A DNA stretch of 64,000 nt from Candidatus Bipolaricaulota bacterium (GTDB lineage Bacteria > Bipolaricaulota > Bipolaricaulia > RBG-16-55-9 > DRXL01): the NCBI GenBank assembly GCA_025060395.1, contig JANXCC010000003.1:1-64000 (forward strand), read 5' to 3'. Below, in pieces: positions 19,609 through 28,072 of this stretch. The first letter of the stretch is position 1. Each line of letters opens with the position of its first letter. A model generated the notes under the pieces. That model saw nothing but the letters and a program-made list of their open reading frames with translations. It was not told the origin of the DNA and made no database searches. The position numbers and the translations under genes are program-made.

Positions 19609-20004
19609 TCAAGCCCGGAGGGCACACCGAGCCCCTTCGCCCTGGAAGCTGCAGACCCCCTGACCGCGGCTGATCTCAAGCTGCAGAGTGCGTCCTCCCA
19701 GCCCCTTACGAATCACCTCAACAGCAGCGTCGAGATCCATCTTGGGCCCGCAGGTAAAGATGTCTAGAGCGGCATAGCCGAACTCCGGCCAAGTGTGGAT
19801 CGTCAAGTGCGATTCGGCGATCACAATGACGCCACTGACGCCGTAGGGGCTGAACTGATGGAAGACACTCTCGACCACTGTAGCCTGAGCGGCATGGGCT
19901 GCCTCAAGCAAGAGCTGTTCCAAGGCATCTGCGTTGTTGAGGAGAGCGGGATCAGCGTCGAAGACCTCCACGATGAGATGGCGACCGAGAACCTCCCGCG
20001 GCAT
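19609..20004 (-). CDS. speD: S-adenosylmethionine decarboxylase proenzyme
   Basis: The enzyme supplies decarboxylated SAM, the aminopropyl donor in polyamine synthesis. The self-cleavage site is Glu64-Ser65 in AESHLTIHTWPE, which generates the pyruvoyl group; Cys85 lies in IFTCGPK. The 131-residue size fits the small class 1B enzymes. It follows bpsA after 3 bases, so both steps of branched polyamine synthesis are in one operon. Confidence 0.95.
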   Translation of the reverse strand: MPREVLGRHLIVEVFDADPALLNNADALEQLLLEAAHAAQATVVESVFHQFSPYGVSGVIVIAESHLTIHTWPEFGYAALDIFTCGPKMDLDAAVEVIRKGLGGRTLQLEISRGQGVCSFQGEGARCALRA

Positions 20005-20007
20005 TGC

Positions 20008-21069
20008 TCACCTCCTCGGCATCACAATCGAGTCCTGGTCATAATAGATCTCCACCTCCTCCCCAAGGGAGCGACACCGCACGGGACGAAAAGCAGGCAG
20101 CGTCTCCATCCGGAAGAGCGTCGAACGATACCATGGCCGATCCGGAATCTGTGCCACGAGAGCTGAGTGTCGAGAAGCCGTCTCAACCAAATATGACCAG
20201 TTCTCATAGACCCCACAGTCCCGCAGGACGTCCGAGATGAACAGCTCATGCCGCTCAAGAAGTCTCTGCTCAAAGAGTCGCCATTTGTCCGGTGAAGCCT
20301 CGATCTTGGTCAATCCGAAATAGCCTGCTTGGCCAGCTCCTGGCTTCAACAGCGATAAGCCCTGCTCAACAAACAGCAGAAAACCCTCAACGGTCTCCAA
20401 CGGATCGGTGACGAAGACGTCGAACTTCCCAAAAAACTCTTCGGGCAAAGGCCGACGGAGATCATGCCGATAGGCTTCTAAAGGCCAGTTGTTCTGCCGA
20501 GCTTGTTCACACAAAAAGTCTATCAGGCGCTGATCTATCTCGAAGATTACGATCTGTGCAGGCCGCCTTGTGAGAGCCAACGCAACGCTGAGCAGATCAT
20601 CATCGCCCAAGATCGCGATCTTTTTCTGGACGAGATCGCCACAGCGATCCATCCAAGCCACGCGGCGGATCACTGAGTCTTCCGTGAGAAATCCCTGCTC
20701 AAACTCCGGTGCTGCTGAAGGGCGAGACTGAGCAATCTGGGAGAATCTCTCTTGGAGCTCTAGGAGTGGGGCAGGGCCGACAGCACACGAGGGACACAGC
20801 TTCCATAGAGGGGGTGAGAGCGCAATCCCCCAATGCTCTAAGGCCTTTCGTCCCTCAGGGGTGAACACAACGCGATGCCCATCTACGCGGAGATATCCCA
20901 TCTCGCGCAGCGTTTCTACTGTCGCCACGAACTGAGGGAAGGGACGCTCGCACGCTCCTGCGGCTTGCCACAGATCACTCTCATGAGCAAGCGTCTGAAG
21001 TATGCGCCGCAGATCCCCTTCTGAGATAGACGATGACCGTCGCTGCAGGTTTTGTAAGATTTCCTGCAT
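20008..21069 (-). CDS. bpsA: Branched-chain polyamine synthase
   Basis: BpsA transfers aminopropyl groups from decarboxylated SAM to spermidine to give N4-branched polyamines, compounds known from thermophilic archaea and bacteria. The N-terminal 85 residues form a winged-helix-like region, followed by CPSC. The catalytic domain has the acidic motif GDDDL (155-159), VIFEIDQRLIDF (about 175-186) and DPLETVEG (222-229). The C-terminus is rich in acidic and tyrosine residues. At 353 residues it matches the archaeal enzyme. It precedes speD and has a leader of about 107 bases. Confidence 0.88.
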   Translation of the reverse strand: MQEILQNLQRRSSSISEGDLRRILQTLAHESDLWQAAGACERPFPQFVATVETLREMGYLRVDGHRVVFTPEGRKALEHWGIALSPPLWKLCPSCAVGPAPLLELQERFSQIAQSRPSAAPEFEQGFLTEDSVIRRVAWMDRCGDLVQKKIAILGDDDLLSVALALTRRPAQIVIFEIDQRLIDFLCEQARQNNWPLEAYRHDLRRPLPEEFFGKFDVFVTDPLETVEGFLLFVEQGLSLLKPGAGQAGYFGLTKIEASPDKWRLFEQRLLERHELFISDVLRDCGVYENWSYLVETASRHSALVAQIPDRPWYRSTLFRMETLPAFRPVRCRSLGEEVEIYYDQDSIVMPRR

Positions 21070-21176
21070 GGGGCGATCACCTCAAAAGCAAAATGGACTT
21101 GCCTTCCACACAACCACACCATTGCACAAGAGCAGAGCTCTTGCGCCCTAGCACGGGGCTTCAGACAAGCCCAGAT
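21070..21176 (-). promoter_or_regulatory. Structured mRNA leader of bpsA-speD
   Basis: The region between the predicted transcription start (about 21176) and bpsA has no gene. On the transcribed strand it can form GGGCTT-GTCTG-AAGCCC and CAAGAGC-TCT-GCTCTTG hairpins. A GAGGTGAT ribosome binding site lies 5 bases before the ATG. Most leaders in this window are far shorter. It matches no riboswitch class I know; polyamine- or SAM-responsive control is only inference. Confidence 0.4.
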
Positions 21177-21182
21177 GTTTTT

Positions 21183-21212
21183 ATTATAGCGTCTCCTGGG
21201 CAGAAAAAGCAA
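21183..21212 (-). promoter_or_regulatory. Promoter for bpsA-speD
   Basis: The minus strand has TTGCTT (21212-21207), 18 bases, and a perfect TATAAT (21188-21183), just upstream of the structured leader. Confidence 0.55.
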
Positions 21213-21221
21213 GTAACCAGA

Positions 21222-21692
21222 CTACCGTCGGTGCTCGTTCAGCCGATAAGCAGCAATCCCAAAGGCTACGGCAACATTGAGAGATTCTTTCTTGCCATGC
21301 ATGGGCAAGGTGACGATCGCATCGGCACGTCTCAAGAGCGCCCTAGAAAGCCCCGTCACCTCGTTGCCCAGCACCAGCGCGACAGGAAACCTAGGAACAA
21401 ACACACGATAGTCTATCGTCGGCAAATCGACGTTGTTCTCTAAAGCAACGATCTGCACACCCTGGACCTTGAGACGCTCCAACAGGCGCCACGTCTGAGC
21501 GACATGCTCCCATGGGACCGTCTTCTCTGCCCCCAACGCGACCTTCTCGATCTCATAGCGCGGCGGCGTAGGGGTATAGCCGCACAGGTAGATCTTCGTA
21601 ATCCCAGCAGCATCCGCGGTTCTAAAGATAGCTCCGACGTTAAAGGTGCTCCGGATATTGTCGCAGATGACATAGAAGTCTTGAGTGAACAT
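21222..21692 (-). CDS. SpoU-family RNA 2'-O-methyltransferase
   Basis: This small (156-residue) knotted SPOUT enzyme should methylate a ribose in tRNA or rRNA using SAM. Motif 1 is NIRSTFNVGAIFRTADAAG, motif 2 is VLGNEVTGLSRALL, and motif 3 is VTLPMHGKKESLNVAVAFGI. There is no extra N-terminal domain, as in TrmL/TrmH-like minimal forms, so the target cannot be named. ATG 21692 is chosen because homology begins just after it. It is divergent from hutH. Confidence 0.85.
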   Translation of the reverse strand: MFTQDFYVICDNIRSTFNVGAIFRTADAAGITKIYLCGYTPTPPRYEIEKVALGAEKTVPWEHVAQTWRLLERLKVQGVQIVALENNVDLPTIDYRVFVPRFPVALVLGNEVTGLSRALLRRADAIVTLPMHGKKESLNVAVAFGIAAYRLNEHRR

Positions 21693-21705
21693 CCCGCAAC
21701 TCAAT

Positions 21706-21734
21706 TTTACACAAAGTCCCTCAGTCAGTATACT
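21706..21734 (+). promoter_or_regulatory. Promoter for hutH, leaderless
   Basis: TTTACA (21706-21711), 17 bases, TATACT (21729-21734). The -10 sits within a perfect palindrome CAGTATACTG. Only 9 bases separate it from the hutH ATG, so the leader would be 2-3 bases. Confidence 0.7.
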
Positions 21735-21743
21735 GAAATATCG

Positions 21744-23231
21744 ATGATCGAGCTTGACGGACACTCTTTAACTCTCGAAGCTGCTCAGAAGATTGTCTTT
21801 GACAAGGAAGAGGTCTCTCTTGCCCCTAGGGCTCTGGAGCGCGTCCGGGCTGCCCACGCGGTCGTCGAACGCATCGTTACGCAGGATCGGAGGGTCTACG
21901 GGATCAACACGGGATTTGGCAAACTCAGCACCAAGACGATCCCCCGCGAAAAGCTCTCGCTGCTCCAAGAGAATCTCTTAAAGAGCCACGCCGTCGGCGT
22001 CGGTGAGCCGCTCCCTGACGAAGTTGCTCGTGCCGCCTTGCTCTTCCGGTTAAATTCGCTCTTGCAGGGGCGTTCTGGCGTGCGCGTCGAGATCGTCAAC
22101 TACCTTAAAGAGCTTCTCAACCAGAACGTCATCCCCCTCATACCCGCCAAGGGCTCTGTCGGCGCTAGCGGGGATCTTGCGCCCTTGGCCCACCTGGCGT
22201 TGCTCTTGATCGGCGAGGGCCAGGCAAAGCTCGGCGCAAGGATTCTCCACGGGCGAGAGGTGTTAGATGAGTTGGGGCTCGAACCATTGCGCTTAGCCCC
22301 CAAGGAGGGGCTGGCGCTCATCAACGGGACACAAGTCACGTTGGCACTGGGCTTTGTGGCGCTCGTGCGTGCTCAGAATCTCTTAACACAAGCGCAAGCG
22401 ATCAGCGCCCTCGCGGTCGAAGCCATGCGCGGGCACATAGACGCCTTCGATGAACGCCTTCACCAGGCGCGCCCACACCGGGGGCAGAGTCGTGTTGCTC
22501 ACTCGATGCGTGCTTGGCTGGCGGGGAGTCAGCTCGCCGGCAGCAGAACCGACGACGTCCAAGACAACTACACCCTTCGCTGCATCCCCCAAGTGCTAGG
22601 GGCCTCTCTCGATGCGTTCGACTTTATACGAGAGAAGTTCGAAATCGAGATGAACTCGTCGACTGATAACCCCTTGGTCTTCGCTGAGTCTGAGGCGGTG
22701 CTCTCTGGGGGGAATTTTCATGGGCAGATTTTGGGGTTCTGTTGCGAGCTCTTGGGTCAAGCCGTCGCTGAGATCGGTAACTTCTCAGAGCGCCAGATCG
22801 CGCTCTTGCTCGAAGCCCCAGACCTCCCGAAGTTTTTAGTTCACGACAGCGGCCTCAATTCGGGCCTCATGGTGCCCCAATATACAGCTGCGGCTCTTGT
22901 GGCCGAGAACAAGGTCTTGGCACACCCCGCAAGCGTCGACTCCATCCCCACCTCCGGAGGCAAGGAAGATCATAACAGCATGGCTACCACATCGGCGTAC
23001 AAGGCCCTCCAGATCGCTCAGAACGTCGAGATCATCTTGGCTTTAGAGCTCGTGACCGTCCGACAAGCCCTCAGCTTCCGTGATCCTTCTCTGATGGCCC
23101 CACGTACTCGCGCCCTCTATGAACGCATCTCCCTGCAGATCCCCCCTTTGGACAAAGACCGCCTCTTGCAGTATGATATTCACCGAGCGATTCAGATAGT
23201 CAGGGAGGGAAGCTGGCTCAATGGGGTTTAA
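21744..23231 (+). CDS. hutH: Histidine ammonia-lyase
   Basis: The enzyme deaminates histidine to urocanate, the first step of histidine breakdown. The cofactor MIO forms from Ala-Ser-Gly (141-143) in GSVGASGDLAPLAHL. The sequence begins MIELDGHSLTLEAAQKIV as in other HAL enzymes, and YGINTGFGKL is the Tyr-loop region. A length of 495 residues is normal. Other hut genes are not adjacent. There is no ribosome binding site, and the promoter predicts a leaderless mRNA. Its end overlaps era by 11 bases. A tyrosine or phenylalanine lyase is less likely given the SH at residues 81-82. Confidence 0.9.
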   Translation: MIELDGHSLTLEAAQKIVFDKEEVSLAPRALERVRAAHAVVERIVTQDRRVYGINTGFGKLSTKTIPREKLSLLQENLLKSHAVGVGEPLPDEVARAALLFRLNSLLQGRSGVRVEIVNYLKELLNQNVIPLIPAKGSVGASGDLAPLAHLALLLIGEGQAKLGARILHGREVLDELGLEPLRLAPKEGLALINGTQVTLALGFVALVRAQNLLTQAQAISALAVEAMRGHIDAFDERLHQARPHRGQSRVAHSMRAWLAGSQLAGSRTDDVQDNYTLRCIPQVLGASLDAFDFIREKFEIEMNSSTDNPLVFAESEAVLSGGNFHGQILGFCCELLGQAVAEIGNFSERQIALLLEAPDLPKFLVHDSGLNSGLMVPQYTAAALVAENKVLAHPASVDSIPTSGGKEDHNSMATTSAYKALQIAQNVEIILALELVTVRQALSFRDPSLMAPRTRALYERISLQIPPLDKDRLLQYDIHRAIQIVREGSWLNGV

Positions 23232-24102
23232 GTCGGGGTTTGTCGGGGTCCTCGGCCAGGCCAACGTCGGGAAGTCAAGCTTTATCAACGCCCTTATGGG
23301 CAAGAAGCTCTTAATTGTCTCTGAGAAGCGCCAGTCCACGCGCCATCGCATACAGTGCGTCCTGACCCTCCCTAAGGCCCAGATCATCTTCGTCGACACG
23401 CCAGGGCTCCACGATCCCGTCGACAAACTCAGCAAATATCTCTTAAAGCAGGCGTATGCCGCCCTTGACGGCCTTGATGTCTTAGTCTACATGATCGAGC
23501 CATGGGGTAAGCTCCACGAGTACGACGAACAAGTCTTTGAACGCATAAAAACCTTCTCCAATCCCATAGTGCTCCTGATCAATAAGATCGACCTCGCTTC
23601 TAAAGAGCAACTTGCGGCGACTCAGACGGCCTATCAGCAGACGGGGCTCTTCCGCGAGATCATCCCAATCTCTTGCACCCAGGGGATCAACCTCGGCCTT
23701 GCTGCAAACACCATCGCCGAACTGCTTCCCGAAGGCCCTAAATACTTCGAAGACGAGACTCACTTGACCCATCCTATCGAGTTTGTGATCGCCGAATTTA
23801 TCCGAGAGAAGATCTATCAACTCACCCATAAGGAAATCCCATACTCTACTAGCGTTGAAGTCGTTCATGTAGGGGAGCGCGAGGATGGACTTGTTGAGAT
23901 CTTCGCGAATATTTACGTGGCACGGGAGTCTCAAAAGCCTATCATTATTGGGAACGGCGGGCGCATGATCCGAGAGATCGGGCGCCTGGCCCGGCAAGAT
24001 ATCGAAACGTTCTTGGGCAAGCATGTCTATATAGATCTGCAAGTCAAAGTGCGTCCTAGGTGGAATGAAGATGAAGCCGAGATCGCTAAGCTCCTCGGCT
24101 AA
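23221..24102 (+). CDS. era: GTPase Era
   Basis: Era is an essential GTPase that binds the 3' end of 16S rRNA in 30S assembly. G1 is GQANVGKSS, G2 includes RQSTRHRIQ, G3 is DTPGLHDP, and G4 is NKID. The KH RNA-binding domain occupies the last 100 residues, with GNGGRMIREIGRLARQDIE. It has 293 residues, as usual. It is translated from an ATG inside the hutH 3' end and starts a coupled run through recO. Confidence 0.95.
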   Translation: MGFKSGFVGVLGQANVGKSSFINALMGKKLLIVSEKRQSTRHRIQCVLTLPKAQIIFVDTPGLHDPVDKLSKYLLKQAYAALDGLDVLVYMIEPWGKLHEYDEQVFERIKTFSNPIVLLINKIDLASKEQLAATQTAYQQTGLFREIIPISCTQGINLGLAANTIAELLPEGPKYFEDETHLTHPIEFVIAEFIREKIYQLTHKEIPYSTSVEVVHVGEREDGLVEIFANIYVARESQKPIIIGNGGRMIREIGRLARQDIETFLGKHVYIDLQVKVRPRWNEDEAEIAKLLG

Positions 24103-24115
24103 GCAGAGGAGCTCA

Positions 24116-25204
24116 ATGAGCCGATCCTGTGATCAGCTTCCCCCAGAGCTCTATCGAGAGCTGATCGCTCTTGGGACGCAAATCCTGCAAAGCTCGGATA
24201 CGAAGGCAATTCTAAAGAAGATCGTCCAGGCCTTCGCCCAGCACTCTCGCTTTGAACGGATCGGGGTTTCGCTCTATGCTGCGCCAGTCTCGCCAGATCA
24301 GTCCACTCCTCCCACTATTGCAGAATATATCACCGTAGGGCTTTCCCCAGAGCAAGAAAGACTCCTTCGCCAGCGCAGCGCCGCCGGCAAGATCCTCTCA
24401 GATAAACAGATACTCGAAGCCGGCCAGCCCATCGGCACCGCCCTGTACGTCTCCGCTCAGCGCTTGCCTCAGCTCCGGGAATACGCGGTCGCGCAGGCGC
24501 ACGCGAGCGCGTCCTGGGGCCCCCATGATATGCTCTATTGGCTGCTACGCTCCGGGGATCAGATCTTTGGAAGGATTGCGCTCTCCCAGCCACGGGATGG
24601 ACGTCTGCCCACCCCTTCAGAGTTGGAACCGTTAGCTTTTTTAGTCAATATGGCGACGCTCGCCGTCGCTAATCTCTATCGGATGCGAGCCCTCCACGAT
24701 CAGCATCAAAAGCTCATTGAACAAGCACGCCGCGACGCGCTCACCGGCGTCTACAACCGTCGCGCTCTCGATGAGATGCTCACCCAGCTCATGGACGCAG
24801 GCACGCCGTTCACCCTCGTCTTCATCGACATCGACGACTTCTTCGAGGTGAACGACCGATTTGGCCATCTCGTCGGAGATCGCGTGATCCAAGACCTGGC
24901 CCAATTCTTAGGGCAGCTCATTCGGAAGACAGACAGCCTCTTTCGCTATGGCGGGGATGAGTTTATCATTCTCATGCCGCAGACGACCCCCGACCAGGCT
25001 GAGCGCGTCCTCATGCGACTTCAGCAAGACTTGCACAAGCTCAGCGAGCGCTGGGCCAACGAACTACCAGATTTGCACTTATCGATCAGCTTAGGATCTT
25101 CGTCATGGTCGCCGCAGAGCCCACGCTCGCTCGACGCTGTCCTTGAAGAAGCAGACCAATTTATGTATCGTCGGAAGAGAGCAAAGGGGCGTCAACGGCC
25201 ATGA
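24116..25204 (+). CDS. GAF-like/GGDEF diguanylate cyclase
   Basis: The protein should make cyclic di-GMP. Residues about 20-195 form a GAF-like sensory region, followed by a short linker helix (HDQHQKLIEQARRDALTGVYN) and the GGDEF domain. The active-site loop RYGGDEFIILMP is intact, and the metal-binding FIDIDDFFEVND is present. No membrane segment is visible. ATG 24116 has GAGGAG just upstream, so the longer frame from 24065 is not used. The stop overlaps the next start. Confidence 0.88.
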   Translation: MSRSCDQLPPELYRELIALGTQILQSSDTKAILKKIVQAFAQHSRFERIGVSLYAAPVSPDQSTPPTIAEYITVGLSPEQERLLRQRSAAGKILSDKQILEAGQPIGTALYVSAQRLPQLREYAVAQAHASASWGPHDMLYWLLRSGDQIFGRIALSQPRDGRLPTPSELEPLAFLVNMATLAVANLYRMRALHDQHQKLIEQARRDALTGVYNRRALDEMLTQLMDAGTPFTLVFIDIDDFFEVNDRFGHLVGDRVIQDLAQFLGQLIRKTDSLFRYGGDEFIILMPQTTPDQAERVLMRLQQDLHKLSERWANELPDLHLSISLGSSSWSPQSPRSLDAVLEEADQFMYRRKRAKGRQRP

Positions 25205-26037
25205 TCACGATTCGTCCTCTACACAGCCTTGAAGAGATTCATGCGTGTGAGCGGCTCCAGCAAGAGATTTGGGGTTTTGCCGATATCAGCGTCGTGCCCC
25301 ATCATCTGATCTTGACAACGATCAAGAACGGCGGGGTATTACTGGGGGCATTTGAAGGGGATCGGCTCATCGGCTTCGTCTATGGCTTCCCCGGCATTGA
25401 AAATAACAAGCTGAAGCACTGTTCGCTCATGTGTGCGGTGGTGCCGGAGCGACGCTTCCAAGGCGTAGGCTATGAGTTGAAGCTGAAGCAGCGCGAGGCC
25501 GTGCTCGCCCAAGGGATTGAGCTTATCACGTGGACATTCGATCCCTTGGTCAGTCCTAACGCTCACTTCAATCTCCACAAGCTCGGCGTGATCTCTAACA
25601 GATACGAGCGCAACTTCTATGGCGATATGCGCGATCGCCTAAACGCTGGCCTAGAGACGGATCGCTTGACCGTCGAGTGGTGGATCACCAGCGCGCGCGT
25701 GCAGAAAAGACTCCGCCAAGAACCGCTCCCCCCTAAGGGGGAGCTGCCCGTCATCAATCAGACCGAAGAACGCGATGGGTTCTTGTTCAATCGAGCCTAT
25801 TCGCTCACGCGCACCGAGCCAACGCTGCTCCTAGAGATCCCCTATCATTGGCAAAAGATGCGCGAGCAGAATATGCCATTAGTGAGGGAATGGCGCCACC
25901 AGACACGCGAGATCTTCGAGCACTACTTCGCCCAGGGGTATTACGCCAGCGATTTTCTCGTGCTCGAGCACGAAGGGCACAAACGCGCGTTCTATCTCCT
26001 GGAGAGAGCCACAAAAGAAGAACTACTGCAGCGATGA
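25201..26037 (+). CDS. GNAT acyltransferase, COG3375 type
   Basis: This 278-residue GNAT-fold protein begins with ITIRPLHSLEEIHACERLQQ. Its CoA-binding region is near VVPERRFQGVGYELKLKQ, and WTFDPLVSPNAHFNLHKLGV is typical of COG3375. In other bacteria such proteins are encoded beside N-succinylamino acid racemases and act as succinyltransferases on D-amino acids. The next gene here is of that racemase family, joined by an ATGA overlap, so a joint amino-acid conversion pathway is a reasonable inference. Confidence 0.8.
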   Translation: MITIRPLHSLEEIHACERLQQEIWGFADISVVPHHLILTTIKNGGVLLGAFEGDRLIGFVYGFPGIENNKLKHCSLMCAVVPERRFQGVGYELKLKQREAVLAQGIELITWTFDPLVSPNAHFNLHKLGVISNRYERNFYGDMRDRLNAGLETDRLTVEWWITSARVQKRLRQEPLPPKGELPVINQTEERDGFLFNRAYSLTRTEPTLLLEIPYHWQKMREQNMPLVREWRHQTREIFEHYFAQGYYASDFLVLEHEGHKRAFYLLERATKEELLQR

Positions 26038-27143
26038 AACTCGAAGCTATCGAGCTACGGCAGATTACGATGGAGTTAATTGAGCCGTTCGAGACGAGCG
26101 GCTGGCGCGAGACCGTCCGCCCCTGCATCATCGTGGCGATTCACAGTGACGGGTTAACTGGTTATGGCGAGTGCGTTGCCGGCGCGGGGCCGTGGTACTC
26201 TTACGAGACCGTGGAGACCGCTTGGCATGTCTTAAAAGACTTCATCATCCCCGCTGTGCTGGGCAAAGATCTCACCTCGGTCGAAGCCTTGCAAGCAATG
26301 CTCAAGCCGATCCGGGGGCATCCTATGGCCAAAGCCGGGATAGAAGCTGCGTTGTGGGACGTGCTCGCCCAAGCGAAGAATATCTCTGTAGCGAAGCTGC
26401 TCGGTGGCACAAAAGATCGCATCGAGAGCGGAATCTCTATTGGAATCTATAAAGACATTCCGACGCTTCTCGACGTGATCGAAGAGCGTCGCGCGCAGGG
26501 CTACAGACGCATCAAGCTCAAGATCAAACCCGGCTGGGACCTTGAGGTCTTGCGCGCCGTGCGCCAACGCTTCCCAGATATGGCTCTCATGGCCGATGCC
26601 AATGCTGCCTATACGATCGCTGATCTCTCTCACTTAAGACAATTAGATGAGTTTGGGCTGATGATGCTAGAGCAGCCCTTAGACTACGACGATCTGATCG
26701 ATCACTCTCGTCTACAAAGAGAGCTGAAAACCCCCATCTGTCTTGACGAGAGCATCAAGACCCCCGACGACGCGAGAAAAGCTCTGGACATTAGGGCGTG
26801 TACGATTATCAATATCAAGCCGGGTCGGGTGGGCGGGCTGCTGAACGCGAAAAAGATTCACGATCTTTGTCAAGAGAGGGGCGTGCCCGTCTGGTGCGGC
26901 GGGATGCTCGAGACCGGGATCGGACGCGCCGCCAACGTCGCCCTAGCGAGCCTGCCCAACTTTGTGCTCCCCAATGATATCTCAGCGAGCGCACGCTATT
27001 GGAAAGAAGATATCATAGAGCCGCCCTTTGTGCTCGAGCACGACGGCACGATCAAAGTTCCCACAGGTCCCGGGCTAGGTGTGCGCGTCGTGAGGGAACG
27101 GCTCGAACGAGTTACTCAACGATATCAGATCTTTCGAGCATGA
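26034..27143 (+). CDS. Enolase-superfamily N-acylamino acid racemase / o-succinylbenzoate synthase
   Basis: The barrel carries the KxK catalytic motif (RRIKLKIKPGWD) and metal ligands in MADANAAY, EQPL and CLDES, and an essential second-half Lys in IINIKPGRVGG. This is the MenC/NSAR group of 369 residues. No menaquinone gene is nearby, whereas its coupled partner is a COG3375 acyltransferase, so racemisation of N-succinylamino acids is favoured over OSB synthesis. ATG 26034 overlaps the upstream stop; the longer frame is not needed. Its stop overlaps the recO start. Confidence 0.85.
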   Translation: MKLEAIELRQITMELIEPFETSGWRETVRPCIIVAIHSDGLTGYGECVAGAGPWYSYETVETAWHVLKDFIIPAVLGKDLTSVEALQAMLKPIRGHPMAKAGIEAALWDVLAQAKNISVAKLLGGTKDRIESGISIGIYKDIPTLLDVIEERRAQGYRRIKLKIKPGWDLEVLRAVRQRFPDMALMADANAAYTIADLSHLRQLDEFGLMMLEQPLDYDDLIDHSRLQRELKTPICLDESIKTPDDARKALDIRACTIINIKPGRVGGLLNAKKIHDLCQERGVPVWCGGMLETGIGRAANVALASLPNFVLPNDISASARYWKEDIIEPPFVLEHDGTIKVPTGPGLGVRVVRERLERVTQRYQIFRA

Positions 27144-27853
27144 TCCTGAAGACCGAGGGGTTCATCCTGCGCGCCATCAAATTTCGCGAGAGCGATCTGA
27201 TCTTGACCGTGCTCTCCCGCGACTATGGCAAGATCTCGCTCATCGCCAAAGGAGCCCGGCGCACTGAGAGCAAGTTTGGCGCGGCGCTCGATCTGTTGAC
27301 GCTCAGCGAGCTCGTCTTCTACGACGCTGAAAATTTGAAATTGCTCAAAGAAGCGAGCATCATTGAAGATTATCGCGCGCTCAAGAGCGACTATGAACGC
27401 CTCACGCTCGCGCTGCAGTCAGCGTATCTCCTGAATCAATTCGTCGAGGAGCATCATCCCGATCGAGCGATCTTTGAATTCCTGAAAGGCTTCTTAGAAG
27501 GGCTGGGATCTCTCAAGAATCTCGAGCTGGCTGCGGTAGCGATGAAACTGAAGCTGATGCGTACCCTAGGGATTGCACCGCGCTTGAGCACCTGCGCGCG
27601 AGGCGGACACAGACTCACAGACGAATTCTGGTTTTCCCCTCAGAGTGGAGGCCTCGTGTGTACCACATGCCATCAGGCAGGAGACACCCGCCTCAGTCCA
27701 CGCTTGGCTCAAAACCTCAAGATGATCCTAGGGCTAAGGTGGAACAGACTCGACCGACTCTCCCTCGGTGAAGACGAGATCGCGCTTGCCCACAAGATCT
27801 TAGATGAATTTATCAGTTTCCATCTCAAAGCGCCTCACATGGCCTCAAAGTAG
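27140..27853 (+). CDS. recO: DNA repair protein RecO
   Basis: RecO loads RecA on SSB-coated DNA with RecR. The N-terminal OB fold starts MILKTEGFILRAIKFRESDL and has GKISLIAKGARR. A zinc-like C-terminal motif (CARGGH and CTTCH) is present. The 237-residue length is usual. It is joined to the racemase gene by ATGA; the recO-era association is common in bacteria. Confidence 0.92.
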   Translation: MILKTEGFILRAIKFRESDLILTVLSRDYGKISLIAKGARRTESKFGAALDLLTLSELVFYDAENLKLLKEASIIEDYRALKSDYERLTLALQSAYLLNQFVEEHHPDRAIFEFLKGFLEGLGSLKNLELAAVAMKLKLMRTLGIAPRLSTCARGGHRLTDEFWFSPQSGGLVCTTCHQAGDTRLSPRLAQNLKMILGLRWNRLDRLSLGEDEIALAHKILDEFISFHLKAPHMASK

Positions 27854-27930
27854 CTCCCGATGCGAATCAACAGGATCGTAATCCCCACGGCGATCAAGAA
27901 GTTCCCCAGTGCCGTCAAGAGTTCCACCAT
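27835..27930 (-). CDS. Tiny single-span membrane protein
   Basis: A 31-residue frame (34 from GTG 27939) encodes MVELLTALGNFLIAVGITIL and then LIRIGSYFEAM, a single hydrophobic helix with a short basic/acidic tail. A GGGGGTG ribosome binding site precedes it, and a TTGACA-18-TATAGA promoter lies 31 bases upstream. It runs antisense into the last 19 bases of recO. No family is recognised; membrane peptide toxins or small regulators are possible. Confidence 0.4.
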   Translation of the reverse strand: MVELLTALGNFLIAVGITILLIRIGSYFEAM

Positions 27931-27960
27931 CCATTTCACCCCCTGCACCAAGATGCATTA

Positions 27961-27990
27961 TCTATAGCACAGACAACGTACCGTTGTCAA
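27961..27990 (-). promoter_or_regulatory. Promoter for the tiny membrane protein gene
   Basis: The minus strand has a perfect TTGACA (27990-27985), 18 bases, then TATAGA (27966-27961) merging into GATAAT. Its only downstream reading frame before recO is the 31-residue membrane peptide. Confidence 0.6.
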
Positions 27991-28072
27991 ACACGCTGAA
28001 GCCCCTCCTCGACTTTATGGTATGCTTTATGTTAAAAAAGAGTACAATCACCTCAGCGCTAAAGGAGGTCTT

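Noticed and set aside
21070-21176. Small SRP RNA or a known SAM riboswitch
   Set aside because: The SRP loop motif and the conserved cores of SAM riboswitches I can recall are not present.
26034-27143. menC of a menaquinone operon
   Set aside because: No other men genes are near, and the coupled COG3375 acyltransferase favours an N-succinylamino acid racemase role.
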